DNA of 34,928 bases from Frankiales bacterium. Its GTDB lineage: Bacteria; Actinomycetota; Actinomycetes; Mycobacteriales; SCTD01. The stretch is from contig JAOPWK010000095.1 of the NCBI GenBank assembly GCA_025965735.1, positions 1 to 34,928 on the forward strand. The letters are read 5' to 3'. Position 1 is the first letter of the stretch. Every line of letters starts with the position of its first letter. Positions 25,755 to 31,939 of this stretch are shown piece by piece. The notes under the pieces are model-generated. The model saw only the letters and a program-made list of their open reading frames with translations, was not told the DNA's origin and did no database searches. The position numbers were made by a program, and so were the translations under genes.

Positions 25755-25783
25755 GACAACGTGCAGACATCCGGGAGGATTCC
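25755..25783 (-). promoter_or_regulatory. SigR/SigH-type promoter of rbpA
   Basis: On the minus strand GGAAT (25783-25779) and GTT (25760-25758, in GTTGTC) are separated by exactly 18 bases. This matches the consensus GGAAT-N18/19-GTT of the thiol-oxidative-stress sigma factors SigR (Streptomyces) and SigH (mycobacteria). Streptomyces rbpA is a known SigR target. The predicted start leaves a leader of about 25 bases containing GGAGG. Confidence 0.8.
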
Positions 25784-25850
25784 CGGCGCCACACCGCCGA
25801 CACCTGCCGCGATCTGCTGCGGCGCCTGCTCGCACCACCCGAGGAGCCCC

Positions 25851-26294
25851 ATGCTGCTGCGCACCCGTCCCGAGACCTCCGCGCGCCGTGCACCCCTGCA
25901 GGTGCTGGTCGACCGCGCGACGCCGGCGCACCTGGCGCTGGCCCGCACCGGCAGCGGTGCATTGATGGTCCTGCGGCCGCGCGCCGTGCCGCAGGCGCTG
26001 GGCGTCGACTCCGCCACCGCCACCCGCATGGCCTGGGCCGTGCAGATGCTCGGCGCGCGTGAGCTGGCACTCGGCATCGGGACCTGGACGGCGATGCGCA
26101 ACCCGGACAAGGCGGCCTCCCGGCTGTGGGTGGCCGGCGGCGTGCTGTCCGACGGCATCGACGCGATGGCCGTGACCGCCGCGCTGCTCAAGGGCCGCGT
26201 CAGCAAGAGCAGCGGGCTCGGCCTGGTGGCCGTCGCGGCCGGGGCCGTGGCCCTCGGCGTGCGGGCGCTGCAGGAACAGGTCACAACGGTGTAG
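25851..26294 (+). CDS. Small membrane protein, unknown function
   Basis: A 147-residue protein with several moderately hydrophobic helices: ATRMAWAVQMLGARELALGIG, WVAGGVLSDGIDAMAVTAALL and LGLVAVAAGAVALGVRAL. The first about 50 residues are soluble (VDRATPAHLALARTGSGALMVLRPRAVPQALGVD). The layout (Arg-Glu inside a helix near a Gly-rich turn, LSDGIDA) resembles small actinobacterial membrane proteins of unknown function. ATG 25851 follows GAGGAG. It is divergent from rbpA. No function can be given. Confidence 0.7.
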   Translation: MLLRTRPETSARRAPLQVLVDRATPAHLALARTGSGALMVLRPRAVPQALGVDSATATRMAWAVQMLGARELALGIGTWTAMRNPDKAASRLWVAGGVLSDGIDAMAVTAALLKGRVSKSSGLGLVAVAAGAVALGVRALQEQVTTV

Positions 26295-26376
26295 TTCGTC
26301 CGACTTGCTCAGGCATGCCCCCAGGGCGGCCGAGGACCGATACAACATCAGTCACTCGAACCCCAGGAGGCGCGCC

Positions 26377-27546
26377 GTGTCGCACGTCCGAAAGCCCGGA
26401 CTGCGTCTGCGCGCCGTCAGCCTCGTCGCCGCCTGCCTGGCGCTCGCCGCAGGCACCACCTTCGCCAAGAGCGGCGCCTCCGCGCCCCTGGACGGCGCAC
26501 CGGACCAGGCCGCCGCCGACGTGCTGCACGTGGCCCGGAACCAGCTCGGCGACCCGTACGTGTGGGGAGCCAACGGGCCTGACGCCTGGGACTGCTCCGG
26601 CCTCACCCGGCTCTGGAAGACGGTCGGCGGCGCCGACGAGATGCCGCGGGTGTCCCGCGACCAGCAGGCCTGGGCGGTGCCCATCCCGCAGGAGCAGGCG
26701 CTGCGCGGCGACCTCGTCTTCTTCGGCCACCCGGTCACCCACGTCGGCATCGTGTCCGGCGGCGGCTACATGATCGACGCCGGCGCGTCCAAGTCGGCCG
26801 TGGTCGAGCGCCGCATCTGGACCGCCGGCGTGGTGCGGTACGGGCGGGTGCCCCGCCCCGGGATGCCCAAGGTCAAGCCGTGGACGCCGCCGCCGCTGCC
26901 GTCCCCGCTGCCCTCCGCTCCGGTGGCCGACTCGCCGAACGCCGCTGCCGCTGCGCCGCGCCCGGTCGCCAAGCCGGTCGCCAAGCCGGTCGCCAAGCCG
27001 GTCGCCAAGCCCGTCGCCAAGCCGGTCGCCAAGCCGGTCGCCAAGCCCGTCGCCAAGCCCGTCGCCAAGCCCGTCGCCAAGCCCGTCGCCAAGCCCGTCG
27101 CCAAGCCCGTCGCCAAGCCCGTCGCCAAGCCCAGGGGTGCCACCTCTCCCGGCGACGTCCTCGTCCCGCTCAAGGGCCTGCCCAAGACGCAGAAGGCGCC
27201 CTCGAGCAAGGTCGCCCTCAAGGCAGCCACCAACGCCAAGTCCGTCGCCAACCGCCCGGTCGGGCCGCAGGGATGGAACGACGTCTCGCTGGTCCAGGTC
27301 GCGTGGAAGCACGCCGGGGGAGGGGCGCTGCCGAGCAACCGCGACGCGCTCGTCGCGAAGGGCAAGCGCGTCGCCTTGGCGGATGCGCGGGTGGGCGACC
27401 TGGTCGTCTACGGCAAGCCGGACCGGCCGCACCTCGGCGTCTACCTCGGCAACGGCTACATGATCGACGCGTCGAACACCCTCGGCCGCGTCGTCGTGCG
27501 CCCCGTCTACGCCGCCCCGTCGGTCCGGCTGGTGCGGCTCGGCTGA
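26377..27546 (+). CDS. Secreted protein with an active and a degenerate NlpC/P60 domain joined by a (VAKP)14 linker
   Basis: A 389-residue exported protein. A signal peptide spans about 1-30. NlpC/P60 domain 1 (about 45-160) has the catalytic Cys-73 in AWDCSGL, His-122 in THVGIV and Asp-135 in MIDAG, so it should cut peptidoglycan stem peptides. A Pro/Ala linker follows, then 14 exact VAKP units (197-252). Domain 2 (about 298-389) repeats the fold (LVQVAWKHAGG, RVGDLVVYG, HLGVYLGNGYMIDAS). Its Cys position is Val-303 while His-352 and Asp-364 remain, so it should be inactive and perhaps binds wall. GTG 26377 has CAGGAGG at good spacing; the frame opens earlier without homology. Confidence 0.88.
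   Translation: MSHVRKPGLRLRAVSLVAACLALAAGTTFAKSGASAPLDGAPDQAAADVLHVARNQLGDPYVWGANGPDAWDCSGLTRLWKTVGGADEMPRVSRDQQAWAVPIPQEQALRGDLVFFGHPVTHVGIVSGGGYMIDAGASKSAVVERRIWTAGVVRYGRVPRPGMPKVKPWTPPPLPSPLPSAPVADSPNAAAAAPRPVAKPVAKPVAKPVAKPVAKPVAKPVAKPVAKPVAKPVAKPVAKPVAKPVAKPVAKPRGATSPGDVLVPLKGLPKTQKAPSSKVALKAATNAKSVANRPVGPQGWNDVSLVQVAWKHAGGGALPSNRDALVAKGKRVALADARVGDLVVYGKPDRPHLGVYLGNGYMIDASNTLGRVVVRPVYAAPSVRLVRLG
26965..27132 (+). repeat. 14-copy 12-bp tandem repeat encoding VAKP
   Basis: Fourteen head-to-tail copies of GTCGCCAAGCCS. Units 1-3, 5 and 6 end in G; units 4 and 7-14 end in C, and no other base varies. The near-identity, including synonymous sites, points to recent slippage expansion. The encoded linker is Lys/Pro-rich and should be extended and positively charged. 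Confidence 0.97.
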
Positions 27547-27550
27547 GCGC

Positions 27551-27556
27551 TACGCT
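27551..27556 (+). promoter_or_regulatory. Candidate -10 box (TACGCT) before the manganese riboswitch
   Basis: TACGCT lies 14 bases before the first paired base of the riboswitch, so transcription would start just ahead of it. The -35 region lies inside the upstream gene and is not convincing. Confidence 0.35.
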
Positions 27557-27570
27557 GCTCCTCGTACGAA

Positions 27571-27686
27571 CGAAGGGGAGTAGCCCCCTCACCGGTTGGT
27601 CGACATGCTGGCGCGCCCTCGGGCACGCCCGGTCAGCCGGGTCCACCTCTCCGTCCGCGGAGTCAGGTGGGCGGGCGAGACCTTCG
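27571..27686 (+). ncRNA. yybP-ykoY (manganese) riboswitch
   Basis: The first conserved loop GGGGAGTAGC (27575-27584) and the second conserved loop GGCGAGACC (27674-27682) are both present. P1 is closed by CGAAGG (27571-27576) with CCTTCG (27681-27686). GTCGACATGCTG in the middle also fits the class. The class senses Mn2+ and controls exporters such as MntP and GDT1 proteins, exactly the gene downstream. A possible expression platform is the perfect palindrome GTCCCGGCCGGGAC (27730-27743) directly before the GGAG ribosome binding site, with CGGCAG/CTGCCG (27692-27707) before it. Confidence 0.88.
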
Positions 27687-27751
27687 GCCCACGGCAGACG
27701 ACTGCCGGGCCGGAGGCGTCGCCGCACCCGTCCCGGCCGGGACGGAGACGC

Positions 27752-28306
27752 GTGTACGCCTTCTTGCTCGCCCTCGGCGTGGTGTTCCTCGCCGAGCTGG
27801 GCGACAAGAGCCAGCTGCTCGCGATGACGCTCGCCGCCCGCCGCCCTGCGCTGCAGGTGCTCGCCGGTGTCAGCCTCGCCGCGCTGCTGCTGCAGGGCCT
27901 GTCCGCCGGCCTCGGCGCCGCGCTGGCCTCCGCTGTGCCGATGCGCACCGTCACGGTCGTCGCTGCGCTCAGCTTCCTGCTGGCCGCGGTGCTGACGCTG
28001 CGGCGCAGCGACGACGTCGGGCCGCTCACCCCCGCCCGCGCCGGGTCGACGGTGCTGCTGAGCTTCGCGGCGCTGTTCGTCGCCGAGCTGGGGGACAAGA
28101 CGATGCTGGCCAGCGCGGCCTTGGCGGCCCACGAGTCGCCGCTGTGGACGTGGCTCGGCGGCACCGCTGGCTTCGTGCTCGCGGACGCCCTCGCCATCGG
28201 GGTCGGGATGACGCTGTTCCGACGGCTGCCGGTCCGCGCAGTCCGTCTCGGCACCGCGGGGCTGTTCGCGGCGCTCGGCCTGGTGCTGCTGGCCGGCCTG
28301 CTCTAG
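27752..28306 (+). CDS. TMEM165/GDT1 (UPF0016) family cation exporter, probably Mn2+
   Basis: A 184-residue membrane protein with about six helices and the family's twice-repeated signature E-x-G-D-K-(S/T): AELGDKSQLLAMTLAA at about residues 14-29 and AELGDKTMLASAALAA in the second half. Family members move Mn2+ or Ca2+ against H+; bacterial members are manganese exporters. The riboswitch upstream strongly supports manganese efflux. The start is chosen as GTG 27752 with GGAG 4 bases ahead; the longer open frame would run through the riboswitch. Confidence 0.93.
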   Translation: MYAFLLALGVVFLAELGDKSQLLAMTLAARRPALQVLAGVSLAALLLQGLSAGLGAALASAVPMRTVTVVAALSFLLAAVLTLRRSDDVGPLTPARAGSTVLLSFAALFVAELGDKTMLASAALAAHESPLWTWLGGTAGFVLADALAIGVGMTLFRRLPVRAVRLGTAGLFAALGLVLLAGLL

Positions 28307-28351
28307 GTGGTGCAGGTCACGTTCGGCCAGCTCGCGGGCCGCCGGTCGTAC

Positions 28352-28378
28352 GGAACAATGGAGTGATCGCGCCGCGTT
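28352..28378 (+). promoter_or_regulatory. SigR/SigH-type promoter of fprA
   Basis: GGAAC (28352-28356) and GTT (28376-28378) are 19 bases apart, matching GGAAC/T-N18/19-GTT. The predicted start (about 28387) leaves about 30 bases with GAGGAG before GTG 28418. No other promoter is evident in this 111-base gap. Confidence 0.6.
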
Positions 28379-28417
28379 CTGCGGAGCGGATCAAACCGTC
28401 GACGTCGAGGAGTGCTC

Positions 28418-29905
28418 GTGGCGCGCCCAGGTACCGAGGACCGCCCGCTGCGAGTAGCGATCGTCGGCGCCGGCCCCGCCGGCATCTACGCCGCCGACGT
28501 GCTGATGAAGTCCGACACCCCCGTCTCGATCGACCTGTACGAGCGCCAGCCCGCGCCGTTCGGCCTGATCCGGTACGGCGTCGCGCCGGACCATCCCCGC
28601 ATCAAGGGGATCGTCAAGGCGCTGCACCAGGTGCTGAGCAAGCCCGAGATCCGCCTGCTGGGCAATGTGGAGTACGGCGTGGACGTCAAGCTCGACGACC
28701 TGCGCCGCTACTACGACGCCGTCGTGTTCACGACCGGCGCCGAGAAGGACCGCGACCTGGACGTCCCGGGCGTCGACCTGCCGGGCAGCTTCGGCGGCGC
28801 GGACTTCGTCTCCTGGTTCGACGGCCACCCGGACGTGCCGCGCGAGTGGCCGCTGGAGGCGGAGTCGATCGCCGTCGTCGGCGCCGGCAACGTCGGCCTC
28901 GACGTCGCCCGGATGCTCAGCAAGACCGCCGACGAGCTGCTCGTCACCGAGATCCCGGACAACGTGTACCAGGGGCTCAAGGCCTCGCCGGTGCGCGAGG
29001 TGCACGTGTTCGCCCGCCGCGGCCCGGCGCAGGCGAAGTTCACCCCGCTGGAGCTGCGCGAGCTCGACCACTCGCCGAACGTCGAGGTCCTGGTCAACCC
29101 CGAGGACATCGAGTACGACGACGGCTCGGTCGCGGCGATCAACTCCGACAACCAGACCAAGCTCGTCGTGCGCGAGTTGGAGAAGTACGCGATGCGCACC
29201 GCCGAGCACGGCGAGGGTCCGCGCCCGCGCAAGCTCTGGCTGCACTTCTTCCAGTCACCCGTCGAGATCACCGGCGACGGCAAGGTCGAGGGCTTCCGCA
29301 CCGAGCGCACCGAGCTGACCGGCGACGGCAACGTCCGCGGCACCGGGGTGTTCCACGACTGGCCGGTGCAGGCCGTCTACCGCTGCGTCGGCTACCGCTC
29401 CACCGAGCTGCCCGGCCTGCCGTGGGACAGCCGCAACCACGTCGTGCCGCACGCCAAGGGCCGCGTGCTCGACCTCGACGGCAGGCCGCTGCCGGGCGTC
29501 TACGTCAACGGCTGGGTCAAGCGCGGCCCCGTCGGCCTGATCGGCCACACCAAGGGCGACGCGATCGAGACGGTCGGGTCGATGCTCGAGGACCTCGAGA
29601 CGATGCCGATGGCGGCCGAGCCGTCCGTGGACGCCGTCACGGACTTCCTGCACTCGCGCGGCATCGCCTACACGACGTGGGACGGCTGGCAGCTGCTGGA
29701 CGCCCACGAGCTGGCGCTGGGTGAGGCGTACGGGCCGGTCGGCGACAAGCCGCGCGAGCGCGTGAAGGTCGTCGACCGCGAGACGATGATCGAGGTCTCC
29801 CGCGCGATCAAGGCCGTCGAGGACGGCGAGCCGGGGGCCGAGCAGCGCCTGGACGAGGCCCTCGAGGCGGCCGACGCCCAGATCGCGGCGACGACCCCGG
29901 GCTAG
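28418..29905 (+). CDS. fprA: Ferredoxin/adrenodoxin-NADP reductase (FprA type)
   Basis: A 495-residue adrenodoxin-reductase-like flavoenzyme passing electrons between NADPH and ferredoxin. VAIVGAGPAGIYAADVL is the FAD Rossmann motif. PAPFGLIRYGVAPDHPRIK is the family signature. AVVGAGNVGLDVARML is the NADPH site. GVYVNGWVKRGPVGLIGHTKGDA is the typical C-terminal FAD block. The final 60 residues are a charged helical tail. GTG 28418 is preferred over GTG 28412 because GAGGAG (28407-28412) then has normal spacing. The SigR-like promoter suggests induction by thiol-oxidative stress. Its TAG shares a CTAG with the next gene. Confidence 0.95.
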   Translation: MARPGTEDRPLRVAIVGAGPAGIYAADVLMKSDTPVSIDLYERQPAPFGLIRYGVAPDHPRIKGIVKALHQVLSKPEIRLLGNVEYGVDVKLDDLRRYYDAVVFTTGAEKDRDLDVPGVDLPGSFGGADFVSWFDGHPDVPREWPLEAESIAVVGAGNVGLDVARMLSKTADELLVTEIPDNVYQGLKASPVREVHVFARRGPAQAKFTPLELRELDHSPNVEVLVNPEDIEYDDGSVAAINSDNQTKLVVRELEKYAMRTAEHGEGPRPRKLWLHFFQSPVEITGDGKVEGFRTERTELTGDGNVRGTGVFHDWPVQAVYRCVGYRSTELPGLPWDSRNHVVPHAKGRVLDLDGRPLPGVYVNGWVKRGPVGLIGHTKGDAIETVGSMLEDLETMPMAAEPSVDAVTDFLHSRGIAYTTWDGWQLLDAHELALGEAYGPVGDKPRERVKVVDRETMIEVSRAIKAVEDGEPGAEQRLDEALEAADAQIAATTPG

Positions 29906-30504
29906 TCGCGCCCGGCGCTGCTCGCCTCGTAGGACCAGGCGCGCAGGCTCCGGAACAGCGCGACCGGCTTCAGGTCCGCCGCGCCCAGCGTCGGCTCGAA
30001 GCGGATCTTCTCGCCCTCCAGGGGGGCGCCCAGCGCCAGCTCGGCCCAGGGCTGCCACGCGCCGAGCGGCTCGGCGGCCAGCAGCGTGAAGCCGTCCTCG
30101 TGCGGCCGGGCGCCGAGCAGCACAAGGCGGCCGGTGCCGGTGCGGTGGGGGAGCACGGCCGACCAGGTCGGGGTGAGCAGGCTCGGGACGAAGGCGTAGC
30201 GCCACGCGCTGTTGACCAGCAGGTCCAGCGGCCCGCCGTGCAGACCGAGGCCCGGCAGCCGCAGCGCGAACCCGTCGACGTCGGGCAGCGGCTGGGGGAG
30301 GCCGACCGCGCGGCTCAGCCGTGCCAGCCCCTCGTGCGACCCCGGCTCGTCGAGCAGGCGCGCGCCCCAGGTGCGGGTGGGGGAGACCGTCAGCGTGGCG
30401 GTGCGGGTGACGCCGTGCGGGTGGAAGACGCGGGCGCCGCGCAGGGCGGTGCCGACGCCGAGGGTGGTAGCGAAGGCGACTCGGGGCAGGGTGAGGAGGT
30501 CCAC
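29902..30504 (-). CDS. Conserved 200-residue protein, unknown function
   Basis: I do not recognise a family with certainty. Features are GVGTALRGARVFHPHGVTRTATLTV, PGSHEGLARLSRAVGLPQPLPDVDGFALRLPG, PLDLLVNSAWRYAFVP and a C-terminal LGAPLEGEKIRFEP. The overall order (HPHGV, then a leader-type alpha turn, then DVDGFALRLP) faintly recalls the catalase core fold, but the heme-binding residues are not evident. It is soluble, with no signal peptide. The start is GTG 30504; TAGGCA sits 6 bases upstream as a poor -10. Its stop overlaps that of fprA in one CTAG. Confidence 0.7.
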   Translation of the reverse strand: MDLLTLPRVAFATTLGVGTALRGARVFHPHGVTRTATLTVSPTRTWGARLLDEPGSHEGLARLSRAVGLPQPLPDVDGFALRLPGLGLHGGPLDLLVNSAWRYAFVPSLLTPTWSAVLPHRTGTGRLVLLGARPHEDGFTLLAAEPLGAWQPWAELALGAPLEGEKIRFEPTLGAADLKPVALFRSLRAWSYEASSAGRD

Positions 30505-30513
30505 CCTGGCTGC

Positions 30514-30720
30514 CTACCCGCGCGGGCGCGCCAGTCCCAGGTCCGGACGCAAGCCGGGGAACACCTGCGTCAGCGCGCTCTCCGGCACCCCGGCGCGGCG
30601 GACGAGCAGCTCGCCCACGACGGAGCGGAAGTCGGTCATACCGGCCAGGTCGCCGTGGTCGAGCGCGGCCTCGGCAGCCCGGGCCAGCGGCCGTGCACCC
30701 TGCCGCCGACCAGCCGCCGC
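30514..30720 (-). pseudogene. C-terminal remnant of a DUF1501 protein, frameshifted
   Basis: Reading the minus strand from about 30717, one frame gives LVGGRVHGRWPGL. After a single-base loss near 30673-30676 the adjacent frame continues EAALDHGDLAGMTDFR, then SVVGELLVRRAG and QVFPGLRPDLGL, to TAG 30514-30516. This is the characteristic C-terminus of DUF1501 (Tat-secreted, sulfatase-like) proteins, where VHGxWPGL and DLAVTTDFR are conserved. The rest of the gene, several hundred codons, is missing and the palindromic repeat begins exactly at the break. Recognition is from memory of the family motifs. Confidence 0.65.
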
Positions 30721-30722
30721 GC

Positions 30723-30790
30723 ACGCCGATCATGCAGGTGTGGCACGCGGTCCACGCTCAGGGGGCGTGTCAGACCTGCATGATCGGCGC
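30723..30790. repeat. Palindromic repeat element, copy 2
   Basis: Arms 30723-30748 and 30765-30790 are inverted repeats with three mismatches around a 16-base centre. The right arm ends in CTGCATGATCGGCGC, identical to copy 1 (70-84). It lies between the DUF1501 remnant and the stop of the next gene, 8 bases from that stop, so it may also act as a terminator. Confidence 0.8.
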
Positions 30791-30798
30791 GGAGTCGG

Positions 30799-31038
30799 TC
30801 ACGGGTCCTCGGGCAGGACGACGGCGCCGAGCTGGTGCTGCACCAGACCGAGCACCTGGCCTGGCGTCAGCGGCGGGTCCTCGGGCTCCGGCGGCGCGTC
30901 CTCGGGTGCAGGCTCCGCCGGCTCCATCCCGGCGATCCACGCGGCGAGCTGCGCCTGATGCCGCTCCACGACGAGCTCCTCGAGCAGGTCTTCCTCCTGC
31001 GCGGCGGGCACCGCCTCGTACAGCCGCTCGAGCTCCAC
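30799..31038 (-). CDS. Acidic 79-residue protein, unknown function
   Basis: Not recognised. The start is chosen as GTG 31038 (continuing ELERLYEAVPAAQEEDLLEELVVERHQAQLAAWIAG). The first half is an amphipathic acidic helix region. The second is Pro/Glu-rich (EPAEPAPEDAPPEPEDPP), ending LTPGQVLGLVQHQLGAVVLPEDP. Weak GGCAGGA is upstream. An AT-rich promoter and palindrome lie just ahead, which supports it being a real, regulated gene. The frame runs on to 31146 without an intervening stop, but that part spans the promoter and has unlikely composition. Confidence 0.5.
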   Translation of the reverse strand: MELERLYEAVPAAQEEDLLEELVVERHQAQLAAWIAGMEPAEPAPEDAPPEPEDPPLTPGQVLGLVQHQLGAVVLPEDP

Positions 31039-31064
31039 CGGCCCATCCTGCCACTTCCGCCTAA

Positions 31065-31088
31065 TGCCGATAATCGACACTATGTAAA
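31065..31088 (-). promoter_or_regulatory. AT-rich promoter/operator with 15-bp palindrome
   Basis: TGCCGATAATCGACA (31065-31079) is an inverted repeat with one mismatched pair. TTTACA (minus strand, 31088-31083) sits just upstream like a -35 box, so the palindrome would lie between -35 and -10. The stretch 31060-31092 is strikingly AT-rich for this genome. It resembles a repressor operator; the repressor is not in the window. Confidence 0.5.
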
Positions 31089-31121
31089 GCAAGGCTCTGG
31101 AGCCGCTCCCCGGACGCGACA

Positions 31122-31164
31122 GCGCCCGGCGGGACGAGGTGCTCAAGCCCCTCCCGCCGGGCGC
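31122..31164 (-). terminator. Hairpin terminator of the CAP-domain gene
   Basis: A perfect 13-bp stem (31122-31134 with 31152-31164) and 17-base loop begin 21 bases past the stop of the minus-strand CAP gene. There is no U-run. Confidence 0.8.
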
Positions 31165-31184
31165 GGCCCGGTGTGCGGTTGCCC

Positions 31185-31814
31185 CTAGAGCGTCAGGAAG
31201 ACCTGGACGCCGTAGACGCGGCCGTTCGAGGTGGTGACGTCACCGACGCCGAGGTGCGTGTAGGCCGGGTTGAGGATGTTGGCGCGGTGGCCGGCCGAGT
31301 CCATCCACATCTGGACGAGCTGCTCGGGGCTGACGTTGCCGTAGGCGACGTTCTCGCCGACGCCGCGGGCACCGCAGGTGCTCAGGATGGGCGACAGCGC
31401 CTGGTGCGACAGGCTGCCGGCCGCGGCGAGCTTGCCTGCCCAGCTGTCGGCGAAGCCGTTGGCGCAGCTGGAGAAGCGCAGCGCGCGCAGGCCGCGGCTG
31501 GTGCGCTGGGCGTTCGTCAGGGCGAGCACGCGGTCCTGGTAGCTGGCCGTGGCGACCGGGCCGGTCACCACGGGAGCCGGGGCGACGGGCGCCGGGGCGG
31601 GCGCCGAGTACGTGGTGCGGGGAGCCTGGACGACAGTGGGCTTGGCGGCGGCAAGACGCGCCGCCCGCTTCACCCGCTTGGCCTCGGAGGTCTTGTACGT
31701 CTTGGCCATGCCGGAGACGCGCGGCATCGCGTCGCCGGCCGTCGCGGCGGATGCGCTGACGGGGACGAGCACCACGCCGGCCAGGATGGCGACGGAGAGC
31801 GAGCGCAGACGCAT
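31185..31814 (-). CDS. Secreted CAP-domain (SCP/PR-1-like) protein
   Basis: A 209-residue exported protein. The signal peptide (RLRSLSVAILAGVVLVPVSASA) is probably cleaved near residue 23. A Lys/Arg- then Ala/Pro-rich spacer covers about 30-90. The CAP domain has ALTNAQRTSRGLRALRFS, the block FADSWAGKLAAAGSLSHQAL, GVGENVAYGNVSPEQLVQMWMDSAGHRANILNPAYTHLGVG and VYGVQVFL. The two His and Glu of the CAP tetrad are visible (SLSHQ, GENVA, AGHRAN). Two Cys (SSCANG, STCGAR) could form a disulphide. The function of bacterial CAP proteins is unclear. ATG 31814 has GAGGTGAGG upstream. Confidence 0.92.
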   Translation of the reverse strand: MRLRSLSVAILAGVVLVPVSASAATAGDAMPRVSGMAKTYKTSEAKRVKRAARLAAAKPTVVQAPRTTYSAPAPAPVAPAPVVTGPVATASYQDRVLALTNAQRTSRGLRALRFSSCANGFADSWAGKLAAAGSLSHQALSPILSTCGARGVGENVAYGNVSPEQLVQMWMDSAGHRANILNPAYTHLGVGDVTTSNGRVYGVQVFLTL

Positions 31815-31891
31815 GGGAAAAGCCTCACCTCGGGAGCAGTTGTCCGGTTCTTCGGCAGTGCCCGTGACTACCTTGAGTGATGAGAACCGGC

Positions 31892-31911
31892 GTGACGTGA
31901 CGCTCCGTGAC
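31892..31911 (-). promoter_or_regulatory. GTCAC direct repeats upstream of the CAP gene
   Basis: On the minus strand GTCAC occurs at 31911-31907, 31901-31897 and 31896-31892, plus 31868-31864. The first two have a 5-base spacer. This recalls binding sites of OmpR-type regulators such as MtrA, which controls wall-hydrolase genes in actinobacteria. It is equally close to the plus-strand HAD gene. Tentative. Confidence 0.3.
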
Positions 31912-31939
31912 TCCCCCGGGTCTGCGGAAGGATGGCGGC

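Noticed and set aside
26965..27132. CRISPR-like or satellite array
   Set aside because: Units are 12 bp with no spacers and stay in frame as VAKP codons inside a secreted protein, so it is a coding tandem repeat.
29902..30504. Annotation as a catalase
   Set aside because: Only a faint similarity in motif order; no visible heme-ligand Tyr or catalytic His/Asn set, and the protein is far shorter.
30799..31146. 115-codon version of the acidic small protein
   Set aside because: The extra N-terminal residues would be translated from the AT-rich promoter/operator and part of the adjacent terminator region.
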